The translations under genes and the position numbers were made by a program. The notes under the pieces were generated by a model that saw only the letters and a list, made by a program, of their open reading frames with translations, ran no database searches and was not told the DNA's origin. A stretch of DNA of 64,000 nucleotides from Kryptolebias marmoratus (lineage: Eukaryota; Chordata; Actinopteri; Cyprinodontiformes; Rivulidae). How positions within the stretch are numbered: position 1 is the stretch's first letter; every line of letters begins with the position of its first letter. Positions 38,160-49,588 of the stretch are shown one piece after another. The DNA lies in NCBI RefSeq assembly GCF_001649575.2, contig NC_051441.1:10231308-10295307 (forward strand). Direction: 5' to 3'.

Positions 38160-40393
38160 AACTGTCCCTGATTTGAAAATAAAACTAGTTAAAAAAATTA
38201 GTGAAAATAAAATTAGTTAAGTCATCAACAGTGTCTTTCTAATACGCTGACTGTTACTGGAGAGCTACGTTTTCAAATGTGACCTGTTAGAGTTGACCCC
38301 AGCACAAATCTATGTATACACAGCTTTAAACACATGCTGGCGACTTAAACGCCCCTCTGTTTGAGTCTCTGTGTGTTTGTAGTCGCTCAGTCCTGACTGG
38401 TCAGGATACGTAAACCAGAACTCTAATTACCAGACAACAGTCTTTTAAAAAAATCATCCTTATCCGGTTCTGCTACTTGTTGACAATGTCACTACTAATC
38501 AGCCCCCCGACACCTGTGAGGGTCCAGACCCTCCCAGCAGACAGGATTTAAAGATCAACATTTTGTGTGTGTTTGAGTGTAATAACTCACTCTGAGGGTC
38601 AGAAGCAGCTGGAAACAAACAGGTGTTTGTTGGCTGGAATTGTGTGTCCTAGGCAAAGGTCAGAGTTCAGCTGGCCTCAGGCCTGTGGCAGCAGGCTGAT
38701 GTGAGGTGGCCATTATGTTCTGAAACCTTTGGGTTTGATGTAGATAGAGGATGTAGTGTTTGAGCGACAGATGTTAAAGTCAACTTTTGCGCCCGAGATC
38801 ATTAAGATGGCACAGTTGGCACGATTTAAAACTGAATTCACCATTATTTTAATAAATATAGCTTTTTGTAAAATTAAAGCAAACAAAACAGGTGACATTA
38901 AGGACACGTAAATGTGTAAGCTGAGATTTTTGTCCTGCAGGAGTTGTGTGTATATCATCCTAACACATTGTGAGTGCTTACTGCGATGAAAAGGAGTACA
39001 AGCACATAATCTTTGCCTGTCACCACCCTCCACTCCCTACACATGTATCCACACACAAAACATGGTGTAGAAATTATTTCACACTTAAGGGCCAACCTTT
39101 GCACTGCCCATGTTATTTAGCATCCCACTTTCTGTTTGTGATACTTTATTGGCTAAAACACACTGAGTAAAATCGGTCCATTTTTGTTTTTTCTTTCTTA
39201 CACATATGATACGCCCACCCACGTTCCAGCGTAGCTCGACTCAGTTTGAGATTACACAGGAGCTCCAGCCGCAAACACTGTGGAATCTGCAGATGTGTAT
39301 ACATAGCATGGCCGTGATGCAAGCAGTTTAAAAGTTATGCAGGATGTGTACACAGCAGCGTTTGATAAATGTCTGCTGGTGTCTTAAGGGACGTATCGAG
39401 GTTCTGCGTGCTTGACCCAAACAGAGCGCCGCTTCTAAATTATAGACGTTACACTTCTGCCATTGCACTTTGCACTGCAGGTTTTGATGCTAATGTAACA
39501 TGTTAAAAATAAATGTTTCTGTGTCATTGGGAAAGGGTGAAATGGACAGGAACAAGGTTACAAGAACGACGAAAGAAAAGGTGGTATTTTTCAAGTAAAA
39601 CTGACCACTCCAAATGCTTTTCTCTCCTGATGAAAGGAGAAAAATAAAAGTACATAAAATACTCTGCTGCCTTATTTTAATTGTTGATTTGGGAGATTTG
39701 GGTTTTATTTTAGGCTTTGTTTGCCTCAAATAACTCCCAGGCTCAGATCAAGATTGAATTCATGCACGGTGTAGATGGTTCATGTGGTTTTTATTAAATA
39801 TTGTGATCAAGATTTAAATGCTGTAATTGCAACTGTAGCTTTTATGTTCTTAGACATCTTTTTTACCATTTAGCCATTGTTTAAACTATATCACACAAGT
39901 ATAAAAAAGAGATGAATAACACTGCAGACTGTTGTTCACCTGACCTGACCTGACCCTCAGTCTGCTTTGTTTTTTGGCGGCACATCACAAACAACCATAG
40001 ATCACTCCTTCAGCGTTACTTTGTGTGCAAATATTTGTGTACAGTGTATGTTTCTTGTGCTGGGTTGGCAGAAGCTTTGCTGATCCAGTGAGATGCAACA
40101 AAGAGCTGAGTAATATTGTTTTGATTACCGCTAGGAACTCTGCTGAGCAGGCGGTGGCCCCTTGCTGTGACTGATGTGACTCAAAGTAATTTCATTAGAT
40201 CATAGACCCCATCGTAGTTCCTGTAATATATCGATATGACTGTGGGATGTTGTGTTGACTTAAATTCCAAGTGGACAATTGTACAATTTAGCAAACATAT
40301 CAATTGTAGTTTCGTTTTTTTAGGTTGCCTTAATTTGCAAGTCTTCATTTTAACATTTACTTTACTCTTGATGTGTTTACAAGCTGTCAGATT

Positions 40394-40465
40394 GTACAAC
40401 CTTCATTCCAGGAAGGTTGGAATGTTGTGAAAATCTAAATAAACCTGAGTGCAATGATTTGCGTT
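40394..40465 (+). mobile_element. Solo terminal fragment of a Tc1/mariner-type element
   Basis: The text tacaacc..attccaggaaggttggaatgttgtg..ctaaataaa..caatgatttgc follows the terminal sequence of the same fish Tc1-like superfamily as 2154-3503. The other end and any interior are not visible nearby, so it is a truncated or solo end. Confidence 0.6.
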
Positions 40466-41658
40466 TGCAGGAAAGCTACACTTACAAATTTGCCAAGCAC
40501 TTTTTTTAGCTTTTGAGTGAATTGATTGTGCTGGAAACTTTGAGGTTTATGAATTTTCTGATAAGCTGAAAGTGTCATGAATGTTGAACTGGATTAGAGT
40601 TGTCCCATTTATACAATTTGGATTGGCAATAAATTGTTGTAAAAGTAATTGTGAATAATATTTTATTTGTTTTTTTTGTTTTCTTGCTTGTGTAAACCTA
40701 TTAGTATACATACATTTTATGGGAAGTGAGAGTTATTTATTAGCAATAAAAACTGAATCATAAATCAAAATATTTCTACTTGTCTTGAATAATAAAATCT
40801 GTGCATAAAAAGTGAATTAAACAAACATGTTCATTGCACCAATAACATGTATGCCGTACTGCTGTAGAAAATGCTCTCAAAAAATGAAGTAATTAAAAAG
40901 ACCACCATACAAAAAAATAATAAAAAAAATGGAGAACTTTGTGAAAAAATTACAAATGTGTTTTTTTATTATCCAGTACTATACAAGTAAGCATAGACAA
41001 CAAGCAAGACTAAAATAGGCCAACTGAAGCTGTTGGGGATACCTGGTTTTACATTGATTTTTGGTGTTTCAAACCATATAATTACTAGCGGCTTCATTCT
41101 AACTGTTCTCATAAAGTCCATGCAAAGTCATTTACCTTAAATGGCCTTTGCTCGGGGAGCTTTAAATAACCTCTTATACGCTGACCCTCAAATAAAATGT
41201 AATCTTATAGTCTTTAAAATGAAGCCTTCCCCACAACTGTTACAAAATAAAATCTAATTCTGAAAGCGTTAAGTAACTGATTGTAATTACTTTAAATGAG
41301 ATTCTACACTGCAGCTCAGCTTCTACTGCCAAGCTCATGGAGCTTATTTGGATTCAAATCCTTTGGCATGCTAGATTATAGAAATGTCTATAATATGCAC
41401 TGCTATCTCAACCCCTTGTGCACTCATCTCACCCTCCATAACCTCCTCTCCATCTCCAGCCCAGCAGCTCCCACCCCTTTTCATTAGTACCACATTACTC
41501 ATTTGCTTATGCTTTTCTGAATAAATACAATTCCACCCATTTACCATCCCTCAATTCCTCTGAAATGAGACACACTTTTGTTGCTTTTCGAGGGATGGCA
41601 GGGAATTCTGTTTTAGGTGCTTTTTAATTTCTCTGCTGTTTGTATATGCACACTCACT

Positions 41659-41679
41659 CACACACACACACACACACAC
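41659..41679. repeat. (CA)10 microsatellite
   Basis: A CA run preceded by an imperfect CACT-type stretch. Confidence 0.95.
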
Positions 41680-42073
41680 CTACTCAACACCTCGACAACC
41701 TCAGTGCCTCTCATCGGGATGTTTCCAAAGAGATAAACTTATCAGTGCACGTGGCCCTGCTTGGACTCAGCCTGCCACAGCACCCTTCCCCCCTCATCTC
41801 TCCTCACATTTCATCATCACTCCACCTCTTTAATTTCATCTAATTCCTTCCATCCTCTCCTTCTTATTTTACAACATTTGGTAGATTATCCTCCTCCATT
41901 TGGTTTCTTCATTTATGTTTATACTAAGATTTTATTGTTTTGGTGACTTGTAAAATATAAGTGAAAATATATAGAACGCAGCTTGCTTTAATGTGTTTTA
42001 TTCAGCTTGTAGATACCCTTTTTGGGGGTAAAAATTCCTAATAAAAGACAGATGGATAGATCCTGATAGGGTC

Positions 42074-42142
42074 ACTTTATTTAGTTCAAGGAACTTCCAA
42101 AGCAATTTTATTGCTTTGGAAGTTCCTTGAACTTAATAAAGT
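42074..42142. repeat. Near-perfect long palindrome (33-bp arms, 3-base loop)
   Basis: The core arms agttcaaggaacttccaaag.. (42083-42106) and their exact reverse complement (42110-42133) give 24 perfect pairs around the loop ttt at 42107-42109. The outer bases 42074-42082 and 42134-42142 extend the pairing by nine more with one mismatch. No coding potential is seen. It may be a young palindromic MITE or a fold-back duplication. Confidence 0.95.
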
Positions 42143-42602
42143 CTGTATAATGTGTTGGCCTAAATGTGCTTGTTGAATTATATGGTCATGTGGGATGCCA
42201 CAACAGACTTTAATGAGCAGCAAAGATCCTGAATTTAGAGAAAAAACAAGCTTAAGATTAAACAGTTAAATACTTTATATTAGGTTTATCCTGTGGTCAT
42301 ATTACAAACACAACAGATTGGGTTTGTTTGGAAGGTTACTTAGACCCACCTGTTTGCCTGTTTGATGTGCACAGTTTGTTACAGTGTTATTCAGAATTTT
42401 AGAGTTGCATTAACATTGTTTTATTTAAGCTATAACTGTCAAGTTTGAATTTGTCTTTAGTTTCAGTGTATTGGAGACATTTTAGCTGATATTTTTATTC
42501 TTTCATTCACTTGTGTTGAATTCTGCAAGGGGAAATATAAAAACATGCAAATAATTGTACAACCAAAAATTAATGATCTAAACAAAGCTTGGTGTATAGG
42601 TC

Positions 42603-43199
42603 AAGTCTTGAGTGGAGGAGTTCAAGTATCTGAGATTGTAGTTCCCAAGTGATGGTAGGATAGAGCAGGAGCTCGACTGAAGCCTCGTCAACAGTAGTGA
42701 GGGCGTTGGTCCATTAGTGGTGAAGAAGGAGCTTATCTGAAAGGCAAAGTTCTTGATTTACTGGTCTATCTATATTCCAGCCCTCATGAGGTGTGAATTC
42801 TGACCAAATAAACAATATTTTGGATACAGACACACTAAAATGGGCTTTCTCCATAAGCTGGCCTTCAGGTAAGTGAGGAGCTCTGTCATCCACAGGGAGC
42901 TCATAGTGAAGCTGCTGCTCCTCCACATCTACAGGAGTTAGCTGAGGTGGTTTGAACATCTGATTAGGATGCTTCTGGGCACCTCCCTTTGGAGGTTTTC
43001 TAGGCACGCCTTACTAGGAGATTCTGAGACAGACCTAAACCTCGCTAGAGGGATTATGTGTCCTCTTTGGTTTAAGAATGCCTTGGGATCCCCCCAGATA
43101 GAGTTGCAGAGTGTCTCTGGGGAGAAGAATGTCTGGGTTTTCCTTCTAAACATGTTGCCTTCGCAACCTGACCACGAAAAATGAAAATGGATGTATGGA
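42603..43199 (+). pseudogene. LINE 3' end, degenerate (reverse transcriptase C-terminal part)
   Basis: The + strand follows, with many changes and frameshifts, the 3' region of an abundant fish LINE. Its landmarks are GTGGAGGAGTTCAAGTATCT at the start, 'gagctctgtcatcc', 'ctgctgctcctccacatc', 'tgaggtggtttgaacatctg', 'gccttgggatcccccca', and a tail with 'gcaacctgaccacg' and 'atggatgtatgg'. It is 5'-truncated, as is usual for LINEs. I believe the clade is RTE-like but cannot settle this by eye. Confidence 0.75.
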
Positions 43200-43609
43200 A
43201 AATACTTAAATTTGTGAGTTTCTTTGCTACTGCAGCTCTTACCCCTTCATTTGACACATGCCTCTGTAAAATCTCTGTTTGAATGGCCAAACAACCCTTT
43301 TGACCTCTCTGTACATCATAAAAAACTGGGACACCCATACCACAGACTCAAGTTGATATAAATTTACAGCCATCATTACCCTTTATTATACATTACACAT
43401 GATATTCATTTCCAGTAAAAAAAAATTAAATGTCCAGCTGTATTGTGCTGAGAGGAAAGAAGATGACTGAAAAGACACATATTAAAAGCTGGAACAAAAT
43501 CTCTGCAGTGCATTTGTTTTTACATTTAATAATCTTCCGAGCAGCATATGAAATGAATTGCATGTGTGCCTGCCAACGAACGTTTCCAGAAACCAACCAA
43601 AGTCAAATT

Positions 43610-43698
43610 CTTCCTTTGCTTTCTTTTCCTGTTTTTCTTTTTTTTTTTCCTCAACTTCTCCTCTTTTCCTGCTTGCTGTTTTTTTTTTTTTTTTTTTT
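43610..43698. repeat. Pyrimidine-rich tract with T20
   Basis: Nearly continuous C/T on the + strand, ending in twenty T (43679-43698). Long open frames through it in several frames are compositional artefacts. Confidence 0.9.
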
Positions 43699-44522
43699 GC
43701 CAGAGCAGCAATCCAGGACATCTGCTGGCATGGACTGGCAGCTGTTATGCCATGAGAGGAACCAGTGGCACACCGCCCTTCATCCATTATTAGTTCTTCA
43801 AAAAGATTTAGATGGAGGGAAGGTGGAATGTGTGGCAGGAGAGATTTACTGAAAACTTTAGGGAAACGAGCAGGCAGCCAAAAACTTGAGCCAGGGAATT
43901 TGGTTCCAAAAACAAAGTGTTGGTGTGCTTTTTTTTCTTTACTCAGCTCTTTTTTTCCTTTGTGCTCTTTTGCTACTATTTACCACTTTTTTATCAGAAA
44001 ATAATATCACAAAAACTAATTACATTTCAAGGCAAAAGAAAATCTTCCTCTTAAACATTTAATTTAGTTTTTAAAGACATTTTAATAAAACTGCCTTGTC
44101 TCTTTTACATCATAGTTGTTTTTCTGCAGTTATCCTCAGTATCATTCAATTTTTAGTACTTTTTAATGAGCTGAGTGCTTGATGTTGTGATTTTTGTGCA
44201 GTAATTTCTTGTCTCCAAGTGCGAACTATAAATAATCTTTCCTGCAGAGGTGGCTTTGAGGCTACTGAAGGGTCAGCTCAGCTGCACTTTGACGGCTGTT
44301 TGAAAAATAAGTGAGAGGAAGAAAGTGGTACAAAAAAGTTATTTGGATGATAAACTGAGAGCTGCAGCTGAGATGATCCTGTACACAATGATCATGGTTG
44401 CCTCCACTTTATTCTGGAGACAAATTTAGGAGAAAAAATGGGGGGAAAATATCTAAGTGATTCCATGTGGATTTTTTTCTATAACAGTAAAATGTAAAAC
44501 TATTACAGTGTTTACTTCTTTT

Positions 44523-44540
44523 TTGTTGTTGTTGTTGTTG
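44523..44540. repeat. (TTG)6 microsatellite
   Basis: A short trinucleotide run following a T tract. Confidence 0.9.
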
Positions 44541-45346
44541 AAAGAATTTTTTTTAAATATTATTTACAGGTTTATAATTACAATTAGAATTATACTGATC
44601 AATACATAAGCGAGAAAGGGGTAGGGAAATATAAGTTTTACTTCAAACTACTCCTTTTCAAACAGAAAGGTCTGTAAGTTAGCCAAAAAACACGCTTCAT
44701 TTGTTTTTCTGCTAGAAAATAAAAAATCATTCATTCGTTCAAAAATAAACACACATTTATGACCCCTTATATGCCAGTGAAATTAGAAATAAATATTACT
44801 CTTCTTGTTTCAATAAAATATGCAGAAAACCTGTATCTGAGAAATGCACCTGGCCTCCAAACCTTCTGTTTAACCTTTTGTTTCCCAGAGTTCTCAGTGA
44901 GTACACCTCATCCCATTTGCTGCCAAAACAGATCAGAACAGTGAGAGCATGGCTAAAGATCTTGTGACATGAAGTGTCTAGAAGAAGAACATTAGGAATA
45001 GATCCTTGAAGTCCTTTGGATGGTTTGTTGGGCCTTATGTGGATTGGACCTGCTTGTCATGCAACCAGAACCAATGCTAACTTTTCTGTACCTGACATTG
45101 GAGGTTACCCAAATGGGAAATCTACTCATTAAAAATCCTGGAAGAAAAGAACAACAAAATGTATAAACTTCCAGTTGGGTGCATTATTTCCCAGGTTACA
45201 TCAGTGGGATTTTACCGCTCTGAGAAAATTGTAATAACACTGCCTGCATGAGTGGAGTGGCGCTGTTTTATGTGTTTGAGTTGTTAATGTGGGACATTGC
45301 ACAACAGCTCCAAGCTATGAGCTAATGTATGCATGTTTTTTTTGTA

Positions 45347-45348
<2 letters not shown>

Positions 45349-45376
<28 letters not shown>
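45349..45376. repeat. (TG)14 microsatellite
   Basis: An uninterrupted TG dinucleotide run. Confidence 0.95.
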
Positions 45377-45383
<7 letters not shown>

Positions 45384-47438
45384 TACATCCTGCATTGATC
45401 CCCTACCAGCTTCCTACCTATAAAACACATGGGTGGTCAGCTGGTTTATTATGTGGGTTTGCAAACAAGACTCATGTATTTGGTTTGGAGCAGTAAGTAA
45501 TTCATTGTTAAATCAACATTCTACTTTAATATGAGTGTTCTTAATTATAGGAGAGGCTAATAATTTCGAAAAACATTGGTGCTCTAGTTAACACTGTTTG
45601 CAGGTTGGCCTTTGGAATTGCAATGTTGGTGATTATGTGCTCTTGTATTAAGGCCTTGACAAAACAAAAACAAAATTTTTTGAATGATCTTTCGGTTTTA
45701 TGTTTCTGAAAATGTTCTAATAAAAATGGCATAGTTTCTAAAAATGTCTTTACCCACAAGGAAACACTAAAAACAACCTAAAATGCTCTCATATCTATGC
45801 CATGCCAGGCCAGTATAAGGTGCCATGAAAATACACCAAAAACAGGAAACAAGGCACAGAACATGAGCTTAAGGCTTGCAGACTGGATGCAAAATGAAAA
45901 CACAGTAAGAAGAAGAGGACACCCTGAGGTAATAGAATAGATTAGAAGTGGGGTTATGACATCAATGTTTTTAAAAAGTTGCACTTTGGCTGTCCCCTCA
46001 AAGACTTTTTTGTTTGTTTTTGTTTTAATTTGTTAAATACAGTTTCAGATTCCTAAAATGATGTTTCTGTGTGGATACAAGGCTTAAATGATATACATAC
46101 TTACTAAACACTGTTCCAGTGTGAACAGCTCTTATTTCTCTTAGATGCTATTTCAGTCTCATGGTGTTATCCTTCAACATAACCAACAGGATAACTTTTT
46201 AAACTTTTACTGAAGCATTTTACCACAAAAATGAACATGTTTATATTATCAAATGGCTGAGCATTATAACCTAAATCATTTCAACATTTGTAATTAACTA
46301 TAACTTTAACTAGTGTTTTTTTCAAGGAACTTGTAAAACAAATTCATGTTTTCTTGTTAAATAACTTTTCTTTTGTCCTCTGTTGTCTGAAACATATAAA
46401 CAGTTTTACAATATGTAATATATGTAAATATTTATGCCTCATTTAGTGATTTATGCTCTTGAAATAAATAAAACCCGTGCTTTATAGAATTCTTTTTAAA
46501 TTTCTTGTCACCGCAGGAAATTAAAAATTTTATTACCTAAGTATTGGAGGCCTTTCATTCTCTAACATAGATGCTTTTAAAATCCTGTAGTTTTAGCTTA
46601 TGTATAGTGATAGTAAATGTTATGTAACAATATGCCATGTTGGCAGGTTCTGTATGTCGTTCTTGGCTGCTTCCTTGTTCATTAACACTGCATATTTCTT
46701 GTGAAATTTATGTTGAAGCTGATGAAACAAATGGATTGTGTTCTGATCAAAGCAGCATTTTATTTGTTGCAGCTTCTGTTCTGCAATCTCTTGTCTAAAG
46801 TGTGCCCTAATGACTCGCACAGTGCACTTTTTCTGTCTGGATGTGGTCTGTAACTGTGACTCGTAACAGTCAGTCTGTCCTCATCGCCCTTTGCATTTCG
46901 GTTACATTGGCTAAAACAGCTAACAGTGAAGAGGAAGGGAAGACGCCAACATAAAACTGGCAAGCACTCAGCAAGTGACTGATTGTTTGCTTGTAAAGTT
47001 GTTGCTGAGTTTGTAGGCAAGACAAATCTGTTTTAGGAACGAGCTGATTGCCTGTTTTTTTAAGAATGAGGTTACAAGGCTTTTTGACAAGCACAAAATT
47101 GGATTGTTGGTGTGTAATGTTTTATTTTTTTTAAGTTGATTTATTTGAATAATTTACCAGCCCTGACTTGTCTGTGCTAGCATTTACCTCAAAACATGAC
47201 TTGTCAGACATGAAGAAAAGTGAGACTCTGATATTCTTGTACTTGAAACTTTGCGTTGATCTTTTTTGTACTTGGCTCTCATCACAACAGACAAAAATCA
47301 CATTCTCACAACAGTATTACATCAAAAGACTGAAACTTGTGATTTGTCCCCTCGCTTACGAAGTGATAACCAACCAGAGATGGTAAAGACAAACACATTC
47401 ACTACACTCTCACCTTTCCTGTACCTCTTTGACGTTAA

Positions 47439-47751
47439 TGGTAAATGGCTTGCACTTATATAACGCTTTAGTCCAAGGACCCCAAAGCGCTTCACACTAC
47501 AATCAGTTCACCCATTCATCCTCACATTCACACACTAAGCTACATTGTAGCCACAGCTGCCCTGGGGCAGGCTGACAGAAGTGAGGCTGCCATTACACCG
47601 GCGCCACCGAACCCTCTGACCACCACCAGTAGGCAAGGCAGGTGAAGTGTCTTGCCCAAGGCTGAGACTGACGGAGCGAGGGCTCGATCCGGCAATACTC
47701 TGGTTACCCCTATGGTTCGGTTACCCCTACCTCCTGAGCCACTGCCACCCT
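47439..47751 (-). mobile_element. tRNA-like SINE-type repeat, inverted
   Basis: Read on the - strand it begins gggtggcagtggctcaggag, resembling a tRNA A box (TGGCTCAGGAGG), and about 40 bp later has ggatcgagccc, resembling a B box. It then runs through 'ggcaagacacttcacc' and 'gaatgggtgaactg' to end in 'ataagtgcaagccatttacc'. This repeat is widespread in fish genomes. The SINE label comes from the A/B-box look; I did not see clear target duplications. Confidence 0.65.
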
Positions 47752-48252
47752 AAGGCAAATGTTGAATGCAACAACAACAAAAAAAATACAAACAAAACAG
47801 TGTTACTTTGGATATTCATTTAATGTTAATATCACTTTTTCCATTTATACAAATAAGTTCACAAAATAAAAAAGAAACAATTAACAAAAGGTTTCCCAAA
47901 ATAAACAGGGAAAATTTAACAGTCACACTGAAAATACTTTTGGTTATCCTCAATGTTTTCGAATTTTACAGACAAATATTCCAGTTGCATCTCTTGTTTA
48001 AAGGCATTTTGTTGGCACTGAACTTTAAAATGTGCACCGAAATACTGTAGCTAACTTTACAGCTATTGGCAGATGTGTCTTTGATGCATTTACCCTCAGG
48101 TAGAGTTGTTAGGGCTTTAAGCACTCTGAGGCATGTGGGTATATTAAGGGAGTGAATGACAGTAACTTGATGTCTGCAGATCTTTGCACAAGACAGAACT
48201 TGCATTTTGACAGAGGTTGAAAGATCTACACGCACACCCCCACACTGATCTT

Positions 48253-48279
48253 ACACACACACACACAAACACACACACA
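48253..48279. repeat. CA microsatellite, one interruption
   Basis: An AC run broken once by AAAC. Confidence 0.95.
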
Positions 48280-49404
48280 TATACACAAAATATTATTGTA
48301 GCTCCTTCCTTGTGCCATATTCACAGATTTGGATCTCAGCACTCTGTCTTTTTCATAATCTTCCAGTGGATCTCTGCAAGTCTCATTGTCTTCTATAAAA
48401 GAGTACAAACATTATATAGTTGTGCATCTGGTTTTTACATAGTATGGTTGGATTCAAGCAAGCAAAACTTGGGTCTCCTTTGCCAAGAAGAAATTGTGTA
48501 TAGCACGTCATCAAGCGGGCTATTTTTACTCAAATGAAACATAATACATATCCACTATTTGCTTTGCTTGTTTTCAGCCAGGCCATGAAGTGTGCTGAGT
48601 GTTTGAGTTGTAGCTGAGGGATAACACAGTTTCCCTTGCGGGTAAATGAAGAGCTCTTTGATTTTATGTAATCACTGTGAGTATTTACTGTAAGACAAAC
48701 TTTAAAATGGCTGAAAGACAGTGCGCTAAATCAGAGGGGGTTCAGTCAAATGCTTCCCTCTGTACTTTGTTGTAATCATGCTTCCCTTTTTCTTTTGTAT
48801 TTGCAAAGCATGACAAGGGCTTCAGAGTGATAAAGGGGGATTTAGTCTTACTCAGTCCAGACTCACATCTACTTAGACTGTCTGATATTCTGGGGGCAAA
48901 GCCTTTTGACTGACTTTACTGGTACCAAATGAGTTTTAATCTTCAAAGATCTTAATCAGCTGTTTTGTCTGTTAGTCACAAAAAGTGGAATCAGGGTTTT
49001 AACATTCACAATGTTGCATAGTTAAAGGAAATACAAAGAAACAAAAAAAACATATATATATACAAAACATTTTTTTATCAAAACAAAGCAATATAATCAT
49101 CAGCTATGTTCTCTGAACTTCATTTTGAGTCTTAAAGGTCATTCACAGCATATTCTGATCCCTTCGGGTAAGTACTGAGGATTTTCACCGTGCAGAAAAA
49201 AAAAAAAAAACAGCCGCTAAGATTGTTTACCTGGGTTTTTGTGATGGGGAGAGGCACTACAAGTCTGTTTTGATGCACAAAGAGTGCACACAAAGAAAAG
49301 CATGAGCTTATTGTATGTCCTAACTCCAATTTTCAGCCTATGACAACACACCATCAGTCCCAGCATCAGGACAGATGAATATTCAAACAAACGGTTTGAT
49401 ACTT

Positions 49405-49410
49405 TTTAAT
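49405..49410 (-). terminator. vasn: Possible vasn poly(A) signal (ATTAAA on - strand)
   Basis: TTTAAT on the + strand reads ATTAAA, the common variant signal, about 180 bases after the vasn stop codon. No AATAAA was noticed on the - strand in the first few hundred bases. A more distal site is equally possible. Confidence 0.2.
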
Positions 49411-49588
49411 GTCTTTTTTGACAACCATAGGGTTGTGAGTTCATTACATGTCCAGCTGCTCTTTTGCCAGTTGGTTGGTTGATCTTGTGTCCTCTGCTTT
49501 CAAGCACCAGTTTTTGTATTCCACATGGAGGGACAGAGCAAAAGAATAAAAAAATCCTCCTTTAGATTTGAATCATCAAATCCAACTG

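Larger units (their letters stand above)
26866..49588 (+). other. coro7: coro7 intron, first part (before nested vasn)
   Basis: This starts with donor gtgagt. It contains CA/TG microsatellites (27151, 41659, 45349, 48253), R2 copy 2 (33050-33265), R1 copy D (34350-34709), a GC-rich island (37384-37563), a small inverted repeat (38120-38159), a Tc1-type end fragment (40394-40465), a long palindrome (42074-42142), a LINE 3' fragment (42603-43199) and a SINE-type repeat (47439-47751). No recognisable gene lies in the remaining stretches. An N occurs in a C tract at 30714-30728. Confidence 0.75.

Noticed and set aside
39941..39957. cctga pentamer repeated three times
   Set aside because: Too short to be more than slippage.
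42714..43338. Several open frames on both strands
   Set aside because: They are fragments in and beside the degenerate LINE 3' end, not genes.
43430..43852. 140-aa open frame on + and several overlapping frames
   Set aside because: They pass through a long pyrimidine tract with T20; they are compositional artefacts.
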